NCBI GenBank assembly: GCA_050309435.1
Contig: JBNRMJ010000020.1
Location: forward strand, 1-64,000
Direction: 5' to 3'
Origin: CAYXVJ01 sp050309435
Lineage (GTDB): Bacteria; Bacillota; Clostridia; Saccharofermentanales; Fastidiosipilaceae
Length of the DNA stretch: 64,000 nucleotides
Position numbers and translations under genes: made by a program. The notes under the pieces are model-generated. The model was not told where the DNA came from, made no database searches, and saw only the letters and a list, made by a program, of their open reading frames with translations. This document shows, one piece after another, positions 1 through 7,759 of this stretch; the first letter of the stretch is position 1, and every line of letters starts with the position of its first letter.

Positions 1-124
1 AGGAAATCAACCGCCTCGAGCAATGGCTCAATGTCTACCCCCGAAAGATTTTGAACTACCTGACCCCGGCCGAAGCCTGGGCCATGAGCACTTAACAGAC
101 GCGACACTTCATGTTGCAATTAAT
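1..124 (+). mobile_element. Right end of an IS30-like insertion sequence (partial)
   Basis: The transposase stop at 93-95 is followed within about 10 bases by a stretch (102-124) containing GCGACACTTCATGTTGCAAT, a plausible terminal inverted repeat because IS30-type ends lie this close to the transposase stop. The left end is outside the window, so the repeat cannot be paired and the exact boundary is a guess. Confidence 0.4.
3..95 (+). pseudogene. IS30-family transposase, C-terminal end only in window
   Basis: The first 30 codons read in frame to a TAA and end in a segment with W-L-N-x-Y-P-R-K and L-T-P-A-E-A-W. This is the usual C-terminal tail of IS30-family DDE transposases, whose consensus is close to 'LNxRPRKxLGYxTP'. 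The gene is cut by the window edge, so it cannot be seen whether the full transposase is intact upstream; it is entered as partial. The enzyme would move the element by cut-and-paste or circle formation. The IS end probably lies just after the stop, before the promoter of the tRNA-fMet gene. Confidence 0.7.
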
Positions 125-151
125 AAATAAGTACGGTATTTTATCGATCAC

Positions 152-179
152 TTGACAAAATGAAAAAACACTATATACT
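152..179 (+). promoter_or_regulatory. Promoter of tRNA-fMet copy 1
   Basis: TTGACA at 152-157 and TATACT at 174-179 are separated by 16 bases, a near-consensus housekeeping sigma promoter. The predicted start is near 186, about 35 bases before the mature tRNA. Confidence 0.7.
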
Positions 180-220
180 AGTAAGGAGTGACAGCCAAGT
201 GCTGAAACAAGTCTTCACAT

Positions 221-297
221 CGCGGAGTGGAGCAGTTGGTAGCTTGCCGGGCTCATAACCCGGAGGTCGCGTGGTTCGAGTCCCGCCTCCGCAACCA
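221..297 (+). tRNA. tRNA-fMet (CAU), initiator, copy 1
   Basis: This is a 77-nt cloverleaf with encoded CCA. The acceptor stem is CGCGGAG/CTCCGCA, leaving the C1-A72 mismatch that marks bacterial initiator tRNA. The anticodon stem has three consecutive G-C pairs (GGG before the loop, CCC after), the second initiator hallmark. The loop CTCATAA carries anticodon CAU and the T arm has GGTTCGAGTCC. It is identical to the copy at 2289-2365. It has its own promoter and a terminator directly downstream, so it is probably a monocistronic unit. Confidence 0.95.
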
Positions 298-305
298 TGA
301 ACGAT

Positions 306-346
306 ATACGGTAAACGATCGATTGGGTCGCTTACCGTATTTTTAT
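306..346 (+). terminator. Intrinsic terminator after tRNA-fMet copy 1
   Basis: ATACGGTAA (306-314) pairs exactly with TTACCGTAT (332-340) and is followed by TTTTAT. This would end the tRNA transcript before the flavin reductase gene. Confidence 0.8.
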
Positions 347-434
347 GTCCGGGAATATCTTGATTTCTTTGTATGATTGGAAGTAGTAAGGTATTACTAT
401 ATATACCAAAGACATATAAAGTGGAGGTATTTTT

Positions 435-986
435 ATGAACAGGGTGGATTTCGGTGCCAAGCCTTATTTACTGCCTATGCCGGTATTGATTATCGGAACC
501 TATGACAAGGACAAAGTACCCAACGCCATGAATGCGGCATGGGGATGCATCACTGACTATACGGAAATCACAATCAGGCTCTCCGAGCATAAGACGACGG
601 AAAACATAAAGGTAAGCGGAGCATTTACCGTAAGTATCGCTACACAGGATTATCTGGTGGCTTGTGATTATGTCGGAATTGAAACGGCTAAGAAGGTTCC
701 CGATAAATTTATGAAAGCAAAATTTCATGCGAGCCCGAGCAAGCATGTCAACGCACCGCTAATCGATGAGTTACCCATGGCTTTGGAGTGTAAGGTTAAG
801 CGTTATGAAGACGATATCCTGACAGGTGAAATCGTAAATGTGTGTGCAGACGAATCCATTTTGACCAATGGTAAAATCGATCCCGGAAAGTTGAAGCCGA
901 TCACATTCGATCCCTGTAATAATACTTATCTTGGATTGGGGGCTGTATTGGGAAAAGCATTTTCTGACGGTTTAACAATGAAATAG
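435..986 (+). CDS. Flavin reductase family protein (flavoredoxin-like)
   Basis: This 183-residue protein has the layout of the FMN-binding split-barrel flavin reductase family (DIM6/NTAB, flavoredoxin). The N terminus has P-M-P-V-L-I-I-G-T-Y followed by N-A-M-N-A-A-W-G, the typical FMN-contacting segment, then I-R-L-S-E-H-K-T-T-E-N-I, and a late L-G-L-G-A-V-L-G-K-A-F-S-D-G motif. Such proteins bind FMN and pass electrons from NAD(P)H or ferredoxin partners; the partner here is unknown. It is cytosolic, with no signal peptide. The start is supported by GGAGGT at 423-428. The AraC-type gene starts about 75 bases downstream in the same direction and could regulate it. Confidence 0.85.
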   Translation: MNRVDFGAKPYLLPMPVLIIGTYDKDKVPNAMNAAWGCITDYTEITIRLSEHKTTENIKVSGAFTVSIATQDYLVACDYVGIETAKKVPDKFMKAKFHASPSKHVNAPLIDELPMALECKVKRYEDDILTGEIVNVCADESILTNGKIDPGKLKPITFDPCNNTYLGLGAVLGKAFSDGLTMK

Positions 987-1060
987 TCAATTAAAAAGGA
1001 TCAAAAAAGTCGAGAATTTCGACCTTGCTTCGCGATATCATCTGAATTCAAGGAGATGAG

Positions 1061-1936
1061 ATGATGGAAGAGCAGAGAGTGGCGGTTCGCCGGATGCAAC
1101 AGTATATCAAAGATCATATCAAAGAAGAAATAACGATGAATGATCTTGCGTCTGCGGCTGCCTTTTCTCCCGGCTATGCCAGAAAACTGTTCATCAAGTA
1201 TCTGGACATGACGCCGGCCGTGTACATCAGACGTCTTAGATTGTCGGAATCAGCGATCAGACTGCGAGATGAAAGTCGTCATGTATTAGACGTGGCTGTG
1301 GACATGGGTTTTAAGAGCGTGGACGGATATCAAAGGGCTTTCAGACGAGAATTCGCCTGCAATCCCAAGGAATATTCCACAAGTCCCGTACCAATCTGGC
1401 TCTTTACTCCGTATTTCATATCTGACAAAGAAAGGAAAGCAATCGATATGAGCGAAACAAGATCAGTATTTATTCAAGTAATTGAAAAACCAGCGCGTAA
1501 GGTCATTATCAAGAGAGCTATCAAAGCAGACAATTATTGGACTTACTGTGAGGAAGTCGGTTGTGACGTATGGGGTCTGTTGAAGAGCATCAAGTCGGTC
1601 AGCGGAGAACCGGTTTGTCTCTGGCTTCCGCCGTCCTTAAGAAAACCAATAACAAATGTATATGTTCAGGGAGTGGAAGTAGAAACCGAATATAACGGAG
1701 TGATACCGGAAGGTTTTGACCTAATTGATTTGCCCGCGTCTGAGTATCTTCTGTTCAGAGGAGAGCCCTTTGCCGATGAGGATTTTGAGAGCGCTATTGC
1801 CGAAATTCAGAGTGCAGAGAAAAAGTACAACCCGGAATTTATCGGCTACGAATGGGACGACAGTAATCCTCGAATCCAACTGGAACCAATCGGAGACAGA
1901 GGTTACATCGAGCTGATGCCGGTAAAAAGAAAATAA
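1061..1936 (+). CDS. AraC-family regulator with GyrI-like effector domain
   Basis: Residues 1-110 form the double helix-turn-helix of AraC/XylS regulators, including I-T-M-N-D-L-A-S-A-A-A-F-S-P-G-Y and the second helix region with G-F-K-S-V-D-G-Y-Q-R-A-F-R-R-E-F. Residues from about 130 to the end resemble the GyrI-like small-molecule binding domain, as in Rob and SoxS-like multidrug-response regulators, with a final I-E-L-M-P-V-K. The order (DNA-binding domain first, effector domain last) is that of Rob-type activators. Its likely role is sensing a hydrophobic compound and activating nearby genes; the target is not visible. AAGGAG at 1050-1055 fits either ATG at 1061 or 1064. Confidence 0.88.
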   Translation: MMEEQRVAVRRMQQYIKDHIKEEITMNDLASAAAFSPGYARKLFIKYLDMTPAVYIRRLRLSESAIRLRDESRHVLDVAVDMGFKSVDGYQRAFRREFACNPKEYSTSPVPIWLFTPYFISDKERKAIDMSETRSVFIQVIEKPARKVIIKRAIKADNYWTYCEEVGCDVWGLLKSIKSVSGEPVCLWLPPSLRKPITNVYVQGVEVETEYNGVIPEGFDLIDLPASEYLLFRGEPFADEDFESAIAEIQSAEKKYNPEFIGYEWDDSNPRIQLEPIGDRGYIELMPVKRK

Positions 1937-2130
1937 GCAGACGTTTTTCCTGATTCTGATCTAATCGGGCGGCTTTTTCCAGCGTCAATTACACAGGCGA
2001 GGCTGGAGACGGCCGCTCTTTCTTCTCCGGGTGAGCAGCCTGTAAAGAACGAGTTCATCTAAAAGTAAAGAGATATCCGGCTTACCGATGTTAAAGGTAA
2101 AGAGTGAAGTCACGGATCTGAATATTTTCC

Positions 2131-2159
2131 TTGACAAGCGGGTCTAATTCTCTTAATAT
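2131..2159 (+). promoter_or_regulatory. Promoter of the tRNA-Leu/tRNA-fMet pair
   Basis: TTGACA at 2131-2136, a 17-base spacer, and TAATAT at 2154-2159. The predicted start is near 2166, about 16 bases before tRNA-Leu. The 1937-2130 stretch upstream of it holds nothing I recognise. Confidence 0.8.
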
Positions 2160-2181
2160 ACTGAAGTGCATGAAATGAGTT

Positions 2182-2267
<86 letters not shown>

Positions 2268-2288
2268 AACACATTTCATTACAGATAC

Positions 2289-2365
2289 CGCGGAGTGGAG
2301 CAGTTGGTAGCTTGCCGGGCTCATAACCCGGAGGTCGCGTGGTTCGAGTCCCGCCTCCGCAACCA
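2289..2365 (+). tRNA. tRNA-fMet (CAU), initiator, copy 2
   Basis: Identical in all 77 positions to the gene at 221-297, with the same C1-A72 mismatch, GGG/CCC anticodon stem and encoded CCA. Flanking sequence differs, so the identity is limited to the tRNA. It is the second gene of a tRNA-Leu-fMet unit ending at a strong terminator. Confidence 0.95.
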
Positions 2366-2371
2366 CTAAGG

Positions 2372-2406
2372 CAGTCAGACAATGATCAATTGTCTGACTG
2401 TTTTTT
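2372..2406 (+). terminator. Intrinsic terminator of the tRNA pair
   Basis: CAGTCAGACAAT (2372-2383) and ATTGTCTGACTG (2389-2400) form a perfect 12-bp stem with a 5-base loop, followed by six T residues. Confidence 0.92.
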
Positions 2407-2471
2407 ATTAATTATTGACATATAATCTAAATATCTAACAAGGTAAATAAGCTGACAGGACGGAGCCCCGG

Positions 2472-3551
2472 ATGGAACGAAATGATATCGCGCGTTTGCG
2501 TTTAATGAATCAACAACTTAACGGATCGGCTTTTCGAACGCCGGCTAAAATCGTCGATTACTTCGGTACGATACAGGCTCAGAGTCTGACTCAGGCTAAG
2601 TGGGCTCTGAGCAAACGCTTGCCGGGATCGCATCACAGTGAAATAGATGCAGCATTAAACGAACGAAGCATTGTAAGAACATGGCTTTTTCGCGCTAATA
2701 TGAGTTTTGTTACACCGGGCGATTTACCCTGGATCCTGGATTTTCTTGCTCCCTGGGTTAAGCGGGCGATTCAAAAACGACTAGAAGTCGTGGGTTTGGA
2801 TCCGGCAACACTCTTGAGCAGCCACGACATTATATTTCGAAGTCTCAAACAAAACAAACTGATGACACGTGATAGTCTCTTCTCTGCCTTGGAAGAACAG
2901 GGTATTGATACAACGGCCGAGCGCGGCTATCTCTTATTGACTACTGCTGCTCTCGAGAAACTTATTATCTGCGGTCCGGATTCGGTCAATGCGGCGACTT
3001 TTGAGTTGTATGACGATGTTGTTGGAGCCGCTCGCAGCATACCGGATGAAGAAGCTCTGGCAGAATTGGCGCTGAGGTACTTTAGCAGTCGCGGACCGGC
3101 TTTGTTATCCGATTTTGCCTGGTGGGCCGGCTTGCCTTTGGAAGAAGCCAAAAAAGGCTTGAAACTGGTAGCGACGCAGTTAACGGCCGTGAAATCCGAT
3201 AATAAACTTTACTTTATGCCCGCGCATATGGATCGCCCTTCCGGCGGTGATGATATTATGCTCTTGCCGGCTTTTGACGAGTATCTGCTTTCTTATGTCG
3301 AGAGAAGTCCTGTTTTGGACCCCCGCTTTTCCAGGGATCTCATGCCGAAGCAAAACGGTATATTTTTACCCATGATCGTCAGCCGAGGGGAGATCATCGG
3401 AACATGGACCATGGAAGTACAAGACGAAGGGCTTCGTCTTCAAACAAAAGCATTTCGGCCTTTTCTCGAACAAGAGCAACTGGCAATCAAAGAAGGCGCC
3501 ATTCACTTTATCGAGTTCATGAGCCGGAAAAAAGAAGAAACGGACTCCTGA
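2472..3551 (+). CDS. Winged-helix protein of the AlkZ/COG3214 family, probable DNA glycosylase
   Basis: This 359-residue protein matches the HTH_42 (AlkZ-like) family throughout. These proteins are built from tandem winged helices plus a beta barrel and remove crosslinks or alkylated bases from DNA. The conserved Q-x-Q dyad, catalytic in characterised AlkZ/YcaQ enzymes, is present as Q35-A36-Q37 within I-Q-A-Q-S-L. A late segment L-L-P-A-F-D-E-Y-L-L-S-Y and the P-K-Q-N-G near residue 300 are also typical. Length fits the family. A weak site (acaggacgg) precedes the ATG at 2472. It is a single gene between the tRNA terminator and its own terminator. The substrate is inferred from the family only. 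Confidence 0.82.
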   Translation: MERNDIARLRLMNQQLNGSAFRTPAKIVDYFGTIQAQSLTQAKWALSKRLPGSHHSEIDAALNERSIVRTWLFRANMSFVTPGDLPWILDFLAPWVKRAIQKRLEVVGLDPATLLSSHDIIFRSLKQNKLMTRDSLFSALEEQGIDTTAERGYLLLTTAALEKLIICGPDSVNAATFELYDDVVGAARSIPDEEALAELALRYFSSRGPALLSDFAWWAGLPLEEAKKGLKLVATQLTAVKSDNKLYFMPAHMDRPSGGDDIMLLPAFDEYLLSYVERSPVLDPRFSRDLMPKQNGIFLPMIVSRGEIIGTWTMEVQDEGLRLQTKAFRPFLEQEQLAIKEGAIHFIEFMSRKKEETDS

Positions 3552-3591
3552 CTGAAGCCCGTCTCTGCCAAAGAGCGATAAACTGTATGTT

Positions 3592-4137
3592 TTACGAACC
3601 GGAGCTGCGATCGTCGGCTTCGGTTCTTTTTAAGAAGGGGATAGCATTAATGCCCAGCGAGACGAGGATACCCAGGAGAGTTTCACCCATTCTGAGAAAG
3701 GCGAAGCGCAGAGGGTCACGACTAGTCGCATTTAAAACGATACTGAGATAAACCACGCAGGTAATGTAAACTGCAGGATGTTGTTCCAGTAAAACAATGA
3801 TCCAGATCAAGGGGAGTAGACTAAGCGCGATCACAGTGATAAAGAGCCATCTTGGATCACTAAAATCGACTTGTTGAAGCAAGAGTGTGACCAGCAGTCC
3901 GTAAATACCCCCGATGAAAGTACCGATAATACGATTTCGCGCCACGGGCCAGCTGCTGTGCACATCGGATTGCATACATAATATTGCCGCGATAGCCGCA
4001 TAAAAGCCATTGGAAGAAGGATTTGCCACGGCTATTATCGTTAAACAGGCGAAAACGGCCAGGACGGTTTTGAACATTCGAAGACCGGGCTTCGGTAATT
4101 TTACCTTCCCGATAGATAGGTGATTTTGATTCGACAT
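3592..4137 (-). CDS. FUSC-like / aromatic acid exporter family membrane protein
   Basis: This 181-residue, strongly hydrophobic protein has about four to five membrane segments. It carries S-N-G-F-Y-A-A-I-A-A-I-L-C-M-Q and R-I-I-G-T-F-I-G-G-I-Y-G, the pattern of the N-terminal membrane module of FUSC/ArAE (aromatic acid exporter, DUF939-like) proteins. It lacks the C-terminal cytosolic domain of longer members. I chose the ATG at 4137 because the longer open frame up to 4254 runs into msrA in another frame and has no family likeness there. It begins 13 bases after the msrA stop, so the two probably form one transcript. Its substrate is unknown. Confidence 0.75.
   Translation of the reverse strand: MSNQNHLSIGKVKLPKPGLRMFKTVLAVFACLTIIAVANPSSNGFYAAIAAILCMQSDVHSSWPVARNRIIGTFIGGIYGLLVTLLLQQVDFSDPRWLFITVIALSLLPLIWIIVLLEQHPAVYITCVVYLSIVLNATSRDPLRFAFLRMGETLLGILVSLGINAIPFLKRTEADDRSSGS
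3596..3631 (+). terminator. Terminator of the AlkZ-like gene
   Basis: GAACCGGAGC (3596-3605) pairs with GCTTCGGTTC (3617-3626, one G-T) followed by TTTTTA. It lies inside the last codons of the convergent gene at 3592-4137, so the two 3' ends share this DNA. Confidence 0.72.
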
Positions 4138-4150
4138 GTTATAGTCCCGT

Positions 4151-4723
4151 TTATTCCAGAGGCAACTGCCCGGCAGGCAAAGCGGCAAACGATACATGAC
4201 AATAGCCGTTGGGATTCTTGTCCAGATAGTCCTGGTGATATTCCTCGGCCGCATAATAGCTTGTTAACGGAAGAATCTCGGTAGCAAGTGGTTTTGTATA
4301 CTGCCGTGCAACTTCGTCTCGAACCTCTTCGATTACAGCTAAATCGGCCGGATCGATGTAATAGATACCGTTACGATACTGATCACCGATATCGTTAGCC
4401 TGTCTGCCCCGCTGAGTCGGATCGATGATGCTGAAGAACTGCTCCAGAAGTGCGCGCAGACTGATTCTTCCCGGATCGTAAGTGATTTTAACGACCTCGG
4501 CATGTCCTGTGTTGCCTTCACAGACCTTTTTGTAACTTGGGTTTTCCAGGTGACCGTTGGCGTATGCACACTCGGTTTCGGCGACTCCGTATAGTCTGGC
4601 CATATAGGCATCGACACCCCAGAAACAGCCGCCTGCCAGCACAATCTCGCGCAGATGCTCCCGGTCAAAGATCAGATTTTTATTCGGATTATCCGGTAAA
4701 GCGGATTTTGAATTCATATTCAT
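4151..4723 (-). CDS. msrA: Peptide-methionine (S)-S-oxide reductase MsrA
   Basis: The enzyme reduces methionine-S-sulfoxide in proteins and free methionine, repairing oxidative damage in the cytosol. The catalytic motif G-C-F-W-G is at residues 32-36 with Cys33 as nucleophile. Further family motifs are T-G-H-A-E-V-V (near 70) and Y-Y-A-A-E-E-Y-H-Q-D-Y-L near the C terminus. At 190 residues it is of MsrA-only length, with no fused MsrB domain, and no msrB is seen nearby. On the minus strand a CGAGGTAG ribosome site precedes the ATG at 4723. It is followed by the FUSC-like gene. Confidence 0.96.
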   Translation of the reverse strand: MNMNSKSALPDNPNKNLIFDREHLREIVLAGGCFWGVDAYMARLYGVAETECAYANGHLENPSYKKVCEGNTGHAEVVKITYDPGRISLRALLEQFFSIIDPTQRGRQANDIGDQYRNGIYYIDPADLAVIEEVRDEVARQYTKPLATEILPLTSYYAAEEYHQDYLDKNPNGYCHVSFAALPAGQLPLE

Positions 4724-4890
4724 TTTCTACCTCGATTCAAATCTCTACTATTCTTGATAATAGTTAGTATAACGGAATATTTGCGAACGTCGTGCGCGCT
4801 TGTCTCCTAAATCGGGACAATGCAGACAACTTGCTTTTGTTTATAGTATATAATTAAATCATGCGACAAAAGAAGAAGGTGGAGGAGCTT

Positions 4891-6879
4891 ATGGACGCTG
4901 TATATTTGTTCAATAACGGAACGAACTACCAAAGTTATTTGCTTTTAGGCGCCAATCCCGCAGTCGATCAAGGTATCGGGGGATGGCGTTTTTCTGTTTG
5001 GGCTCCCCGTGCGAAAGCTGTATCTCTGGTGGGCGATTTTAACCAGTGGGATTCCGAAGCCAACCACATGAGACTGATTCAGTCAAGCGGTATCTGGACT
5101 ATTTTTCTGCCCGGAGACTACAGCTGGCAACGCTATAAATTTGCCGTTCGGGACCGACATGACAGAGTCGTGTTAAAAGCAGATCCGATGGCCCGCCACA
5201 GCGAAACCCGACCAGCCACCGCATCGATCGTTTATCCGGCGGATCACTATGAATGGCGCGATAAACTGCATCTGAAGAATCATCGTAACGCAAGATCCAA
5301 TACACCTCTAAACATTTATGAATTGCATCTGGCGTCCTGGCGTCGTTATCCGGATGGAAACTGCTATACCTACCGGGAGACAGCCATACAGCTGGCGCCG
5401 TACTTAAAAGAAATGGGCTTTAATGCCGTCGAACTGATGCCGGTGACAGAATATCCTCTGGACGCTTCCTGGGGATACCAGGTGACCGGATACTTTTGCC
5501 CGACATCTCGCTACGGATCGCCCGCCGATTTTAAGTTCTTTGTGGATACGATGCATTTGCACGGTATAAAAGTCATCATGGATTGGGTGCCATCCCATTT
5601 CCCCCGAGACGAACACGGTTTGTTTTACTTCGATGGCACACCCACTTACGAGCATCCCGATCCTCAAAAGGCCAATCTGCAGGAGTGGGGGACGGTATCT
5701 TTCGATTATGCCCGTAAAGAAGTTCATTCGTTCTTAATATCGAGCGCCTATTACTGGCTATCGGAGTTCCATATCGATGGTTTACGGATGGATGCCGTTA
5801 CCAGCATGATTTATCTTACCTTTGACCGGCCGGATAACCTTCGAAACGAGGAAGGCGGATCCGAAAATCTGGCAGCGGTAGATTTCCTCAAGCATCTGAA
5901 CAGCAGTATTTCCAAGTATTTTCCGCATGCCCTGCTCATTGCGGAGGAGTCCACGGCTTATCCGAAAATTACGCATCCGACGGACGAAGGCGGTCTTGGC
6001 TTCACTCATAAATGGAATATGGGCTGGATGCACGATACCTTGGATTACATGAAACAAGATTACTTTATGCGGCCCGGATCGTATCATAAAATGACTTTTT
6101 CGATGACTTATGCTTTCAGCGAACATTATGTTCTTGCTTTTTCCCATGACGAAGTCGTACATGGTAAAAAGAGTCTTTTGGATCGCATGCCGGGTGATTT
6201 ATGGCGTAAGTTCGCCAGCATGAGAATCTTGCTTATGTATCAGATTGCCCATCCGGGTGCCAAGCTGAATTTCATGGGCTACGAACTGGGTACTTTTATC
6301 GAATGGAGATTTTACGAAGAACTGGAATGGTTCATGCTTCAATATGACCGGCATTGTCAGTTACACGACTTTATCAAAGCCTTGAATCACTTCTATCTGG
6401 AAAATCCTGCATTTTGGGAAGAAGACGATAACTGGAACGGTTTCGAGTGGTTGCAGGCAGATGATGCCGAGAATTCGGTGTATATCTTTTGTCGTCAATC
6501 AAGCCAAGGCAGACAAAAAATCATCACGATCCTGAATATGACCCCGACCGTATTACCAAAATACTCGTTTCGCGTACCGGAAGGCGACAGCTGGAAAGTT
6601 CGCTTCAACAGCGATGACGCCAGATGGGGCGGATCCAATTATTTGGGCGATTCATTTACGGGCTCTCTTTTGTCAAGCAAGCCTGTCACTGCGAAAGATA
6701 AAGATCAGCCCTGGTTCCAATCTTTATTGAAGGATGAACCCGGATTATTAAGAAGGGCTCAAGCAAGCGATATTCAAAGCAGCGATGCTATAATAGAGGC
6801 GCTTGCGGTTCGGCGACTGGAGATGGATCTACCGCCACTGGCCGCTGTTTACATCGAATATGTTGATAACAATTTATAG
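4891..6879 (+). CDS. glgB: 1,4-alpha-glucan branching enzyme GlgB
   Basis: The enzyme forms alpha-1,6 branches in glycogen. An N-terminal CBM48-like module (W-R-F-S-V-W-A-P-R-A with G-D-F-N-Q-W) precedes the GH13 barrel. The catalytic Asp is in H-I-D-G-L-R-M-D-A-V, the acid Glu in L-I-A-E-E-S-T, and the third Asp in F-S-H-D-E-V-V-H-G-K. Length (662 residues) suits GlgB. The frame opens at ATG 4861, but GGAGG (4881-4885) sits five bases before the ATG at 4891. A TATAAT at 4849-4854 would also put the transcript start near 4861, so 4891 is the better start. The tail from about 590 on is longer than in many homologues. mgsA follows 9 bases later. No other glycogen genes are nearby. Confidence 0.93.
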   Translation: MDAVYLFNNGTNYQSYLLLGANPAVDQGIGGWRFSVWAPRAKAVSLVGDFNQWDSEANHMRLIQSSGIWTIFLPGDYSWQRYKFAVRDRHDRVVLKADPMARHSETRPATASIVYPADHYEWRDKLHLKNHRNARSNTPLNIYELHLASWRRYPDGNCYTYRETAIQLAPYLKEMGFNAVELMPVTEYPLDASWGYQVTGYFCPTSRYGSPADFKFFVDTMHLHGIKVIMDWVPSHFPRDEHGLFYFDGTPTYEHPDPQKANLQEWGTVSFDYARKEVHSFLISSAYYWLSEFHIDGLRMDAVTSMIYLTFDRPDNLRNEEGGSENLAAVDFLKHLNSSISKYFPHALLIAEESTAYPKITHPTDEGGLGFTHKWNMGWMHDTLDYMKQDYFMRPGSYHKMTFSMTYAFSEHYVLAFSHDEVVHGKKSLLDRMPGDLWRKFASMRILLMYQIAHPGAKLNFMGYELGTFIEWRFYEELEWFMLQYDRHCQLHDFIKALNHFYLENPAFWEEDDNWNGFEWLQADDAENSVYIFCRQSSQGRQKIITILNMTPTVLPKYSFRVPEGDSWKVRFNSDDARWGGSNYLGDSFTGSLLSSKPVTAKDKDQPWFQSLLKDEPGLLRRAQASDIQSSDAIIEALAVRRLEMDLPPLAAVYIEYVDNNL

Positions 6880-6888
6880 GAGATATAT

Positions 6889-7386
6889 ATGAGCACAAAT
6901 CAAAACGAATACATTACATTTCCCATCGAGAAGGTTAAGACCATCGCCTTAATCGCTCATGACGGCAAGAAGAAAGAGCTCCTGGAATGGGTTCGCCGTC
7001 ATAGCGATATCCTTAAACATCACCACCTCTGCGGAACCGGTACGACAGCCCGACTCGTCGCGGATATGACCGAGTTGCCGGTACGTGGTTTTAACTCCGG
7101 ACCCTTGGGCGGCGACCAGCAGATCGGATCGCGCATCGCCGAAGGCAAGGTCGATATGGTCATTTTCTTCATGGATCCCCTCGAAGCCCAGCCTCACGAT
7201 CCCGATGTGCGGGCCCTGCTTCGTATCGCGGTTGTTTATGGTATTCCGATCGCCACGAATGCGGCTACGGCGGATTTCATGATAACTTCACCGTTTATGG
7301 GCGAATCTTATCCACGTCAGATTTTCAATTTTGATCGTAACTTCGCCGATCGTCTGAAAGGATTTCAAGACGAACTGACAGAATAA
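6889..7386 (+). CDS. mgsA: Methylglyoxal synthase MgsA
   Basis: The enzyme converts dihydroxyacetone phosphate to methylglyoxal and phosphate, a bypass that relieves sugar-phosphate build-up. Visible motifs are I-A-L-I-A-H-D-G-K-K at the N terminus, C-G-T-G-T-T (phosphate binding), G-P-L-G-G-D-Q-Q-I-G (with the catalytic Asp), F-F-M-D-P-L, and A-T-N-A-A-T-A-D. At 165 residues it is slightly longer than the usual 130-150 because of short N- and C-terminal extensions. It lies 9 bases after glgB and is probably co-transcribed, which would link glucan storage with overflow of lower glycolysis; that link is inference. A terminator follows. Confidence 0.95.
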   Translation: MSTNQNEYITFPIEKVKTIALIAHDGKKKELLEWVRRHSDILKHHHLCGTGTTARLVADMTELPVRGFNSGPLGGDQQIGSRIAEGKVDMVIFFMDPLEAQPHDPDVRALLRIAVVYGIPIATNAATADFMITSPFMGESYPRQIFNFDRNFADRLKGFQDELTE

Positions 7387-7424
7387 ATCTCTGCGGCTGC
7401 CGGCCGCCTGCTAAAAAAATAAGG

Positions 7425-7475
7425 AAAGACAAGTATCGCGAAGGGATAAAGATTTCGCCATACTTGTCTTTTTAT
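7425..7475. terminator. Bidirectional terminator between mgsA and the dinB operon
   Basis: AAAGACAAGTAT (7425-7436) pairs with ATACTTGTCTTT (7460-7471), followed by TTTAT on the plus strand. An A-run at 7413-7419 supplies the T-tract for the minus strand. The inner part can extend the stem (CGCGAA with TTTCG). It sits exactly where two convergent units end. Confidence 0.82.
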
Positions 7476-7759
7476 GCATACGGATCTTTTAGCTCGAGAT
7501 ACCAGCAAGCGCGATCCAGAAACAAGGTAAAGTGCCCGCCCTCGATCGATACGAGATAGCGCGTACCGCTACGGAGTAACTTGCGGTTTCGGGCCGGATG
7601 CATGTCAAGGATTTTTTCGATGATAAGGCTGCGACCTTCCCATTCGAAACTTAAGGGAAGTATGTCGCCGTTTGTCTTGACGCGCGCCTCTACGGCGATC
7701 GCCAGCCATTCCTCGCCGTCATAGAGCCCCGATGCCTCCTCGGGCTGTTCGTTTATCAC
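7472..7759 (-). CDS. Small conserved-looking protein coupled to dinB, function unknown
   Basis: This 95-residue acidic protein starts inside the last codons of dinB (4-base ATGA overlap), so its translation is probably coupled to the polymerase. It has no membrane segment and no Cys pair. The central part reads F-E-W-E-G-R-S-L-I-I-E-K-I-L-D and a later L-F-L-D-R-A-C-W-Y-L-E. This suggests a small beta-rich module like those often encoded beside Y-family polymerases (for example DUF6504-type proteins), but the likeness is weak. Position makes an SOS-related accessory role plausible. I would not assign a function. Confidence 0.72.
   Translation of the reverse strand: MINEQPEEASGLYDGEEWLAIAVEARVKTNGDILPLSFEWEGRSLIIEKILDMHPARNRKLLRSGTRYLVSIEGGHFTLFLDRACWYLELKDPYA

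Noticed and set aside
1937..2130. Possible RNA structure or small gene between the AraC-type regulator and tRNA-Leu
   Set aside because: No open frame with a ribosome site and no convincing hairpin with T-run was found.
4151..4254. N-terminal extension of the FUSC-like protein into msrA
   Set aside because: The extra residues read the msrA coding region in another frame and lack family likeness; ATG 4137 is preferred.
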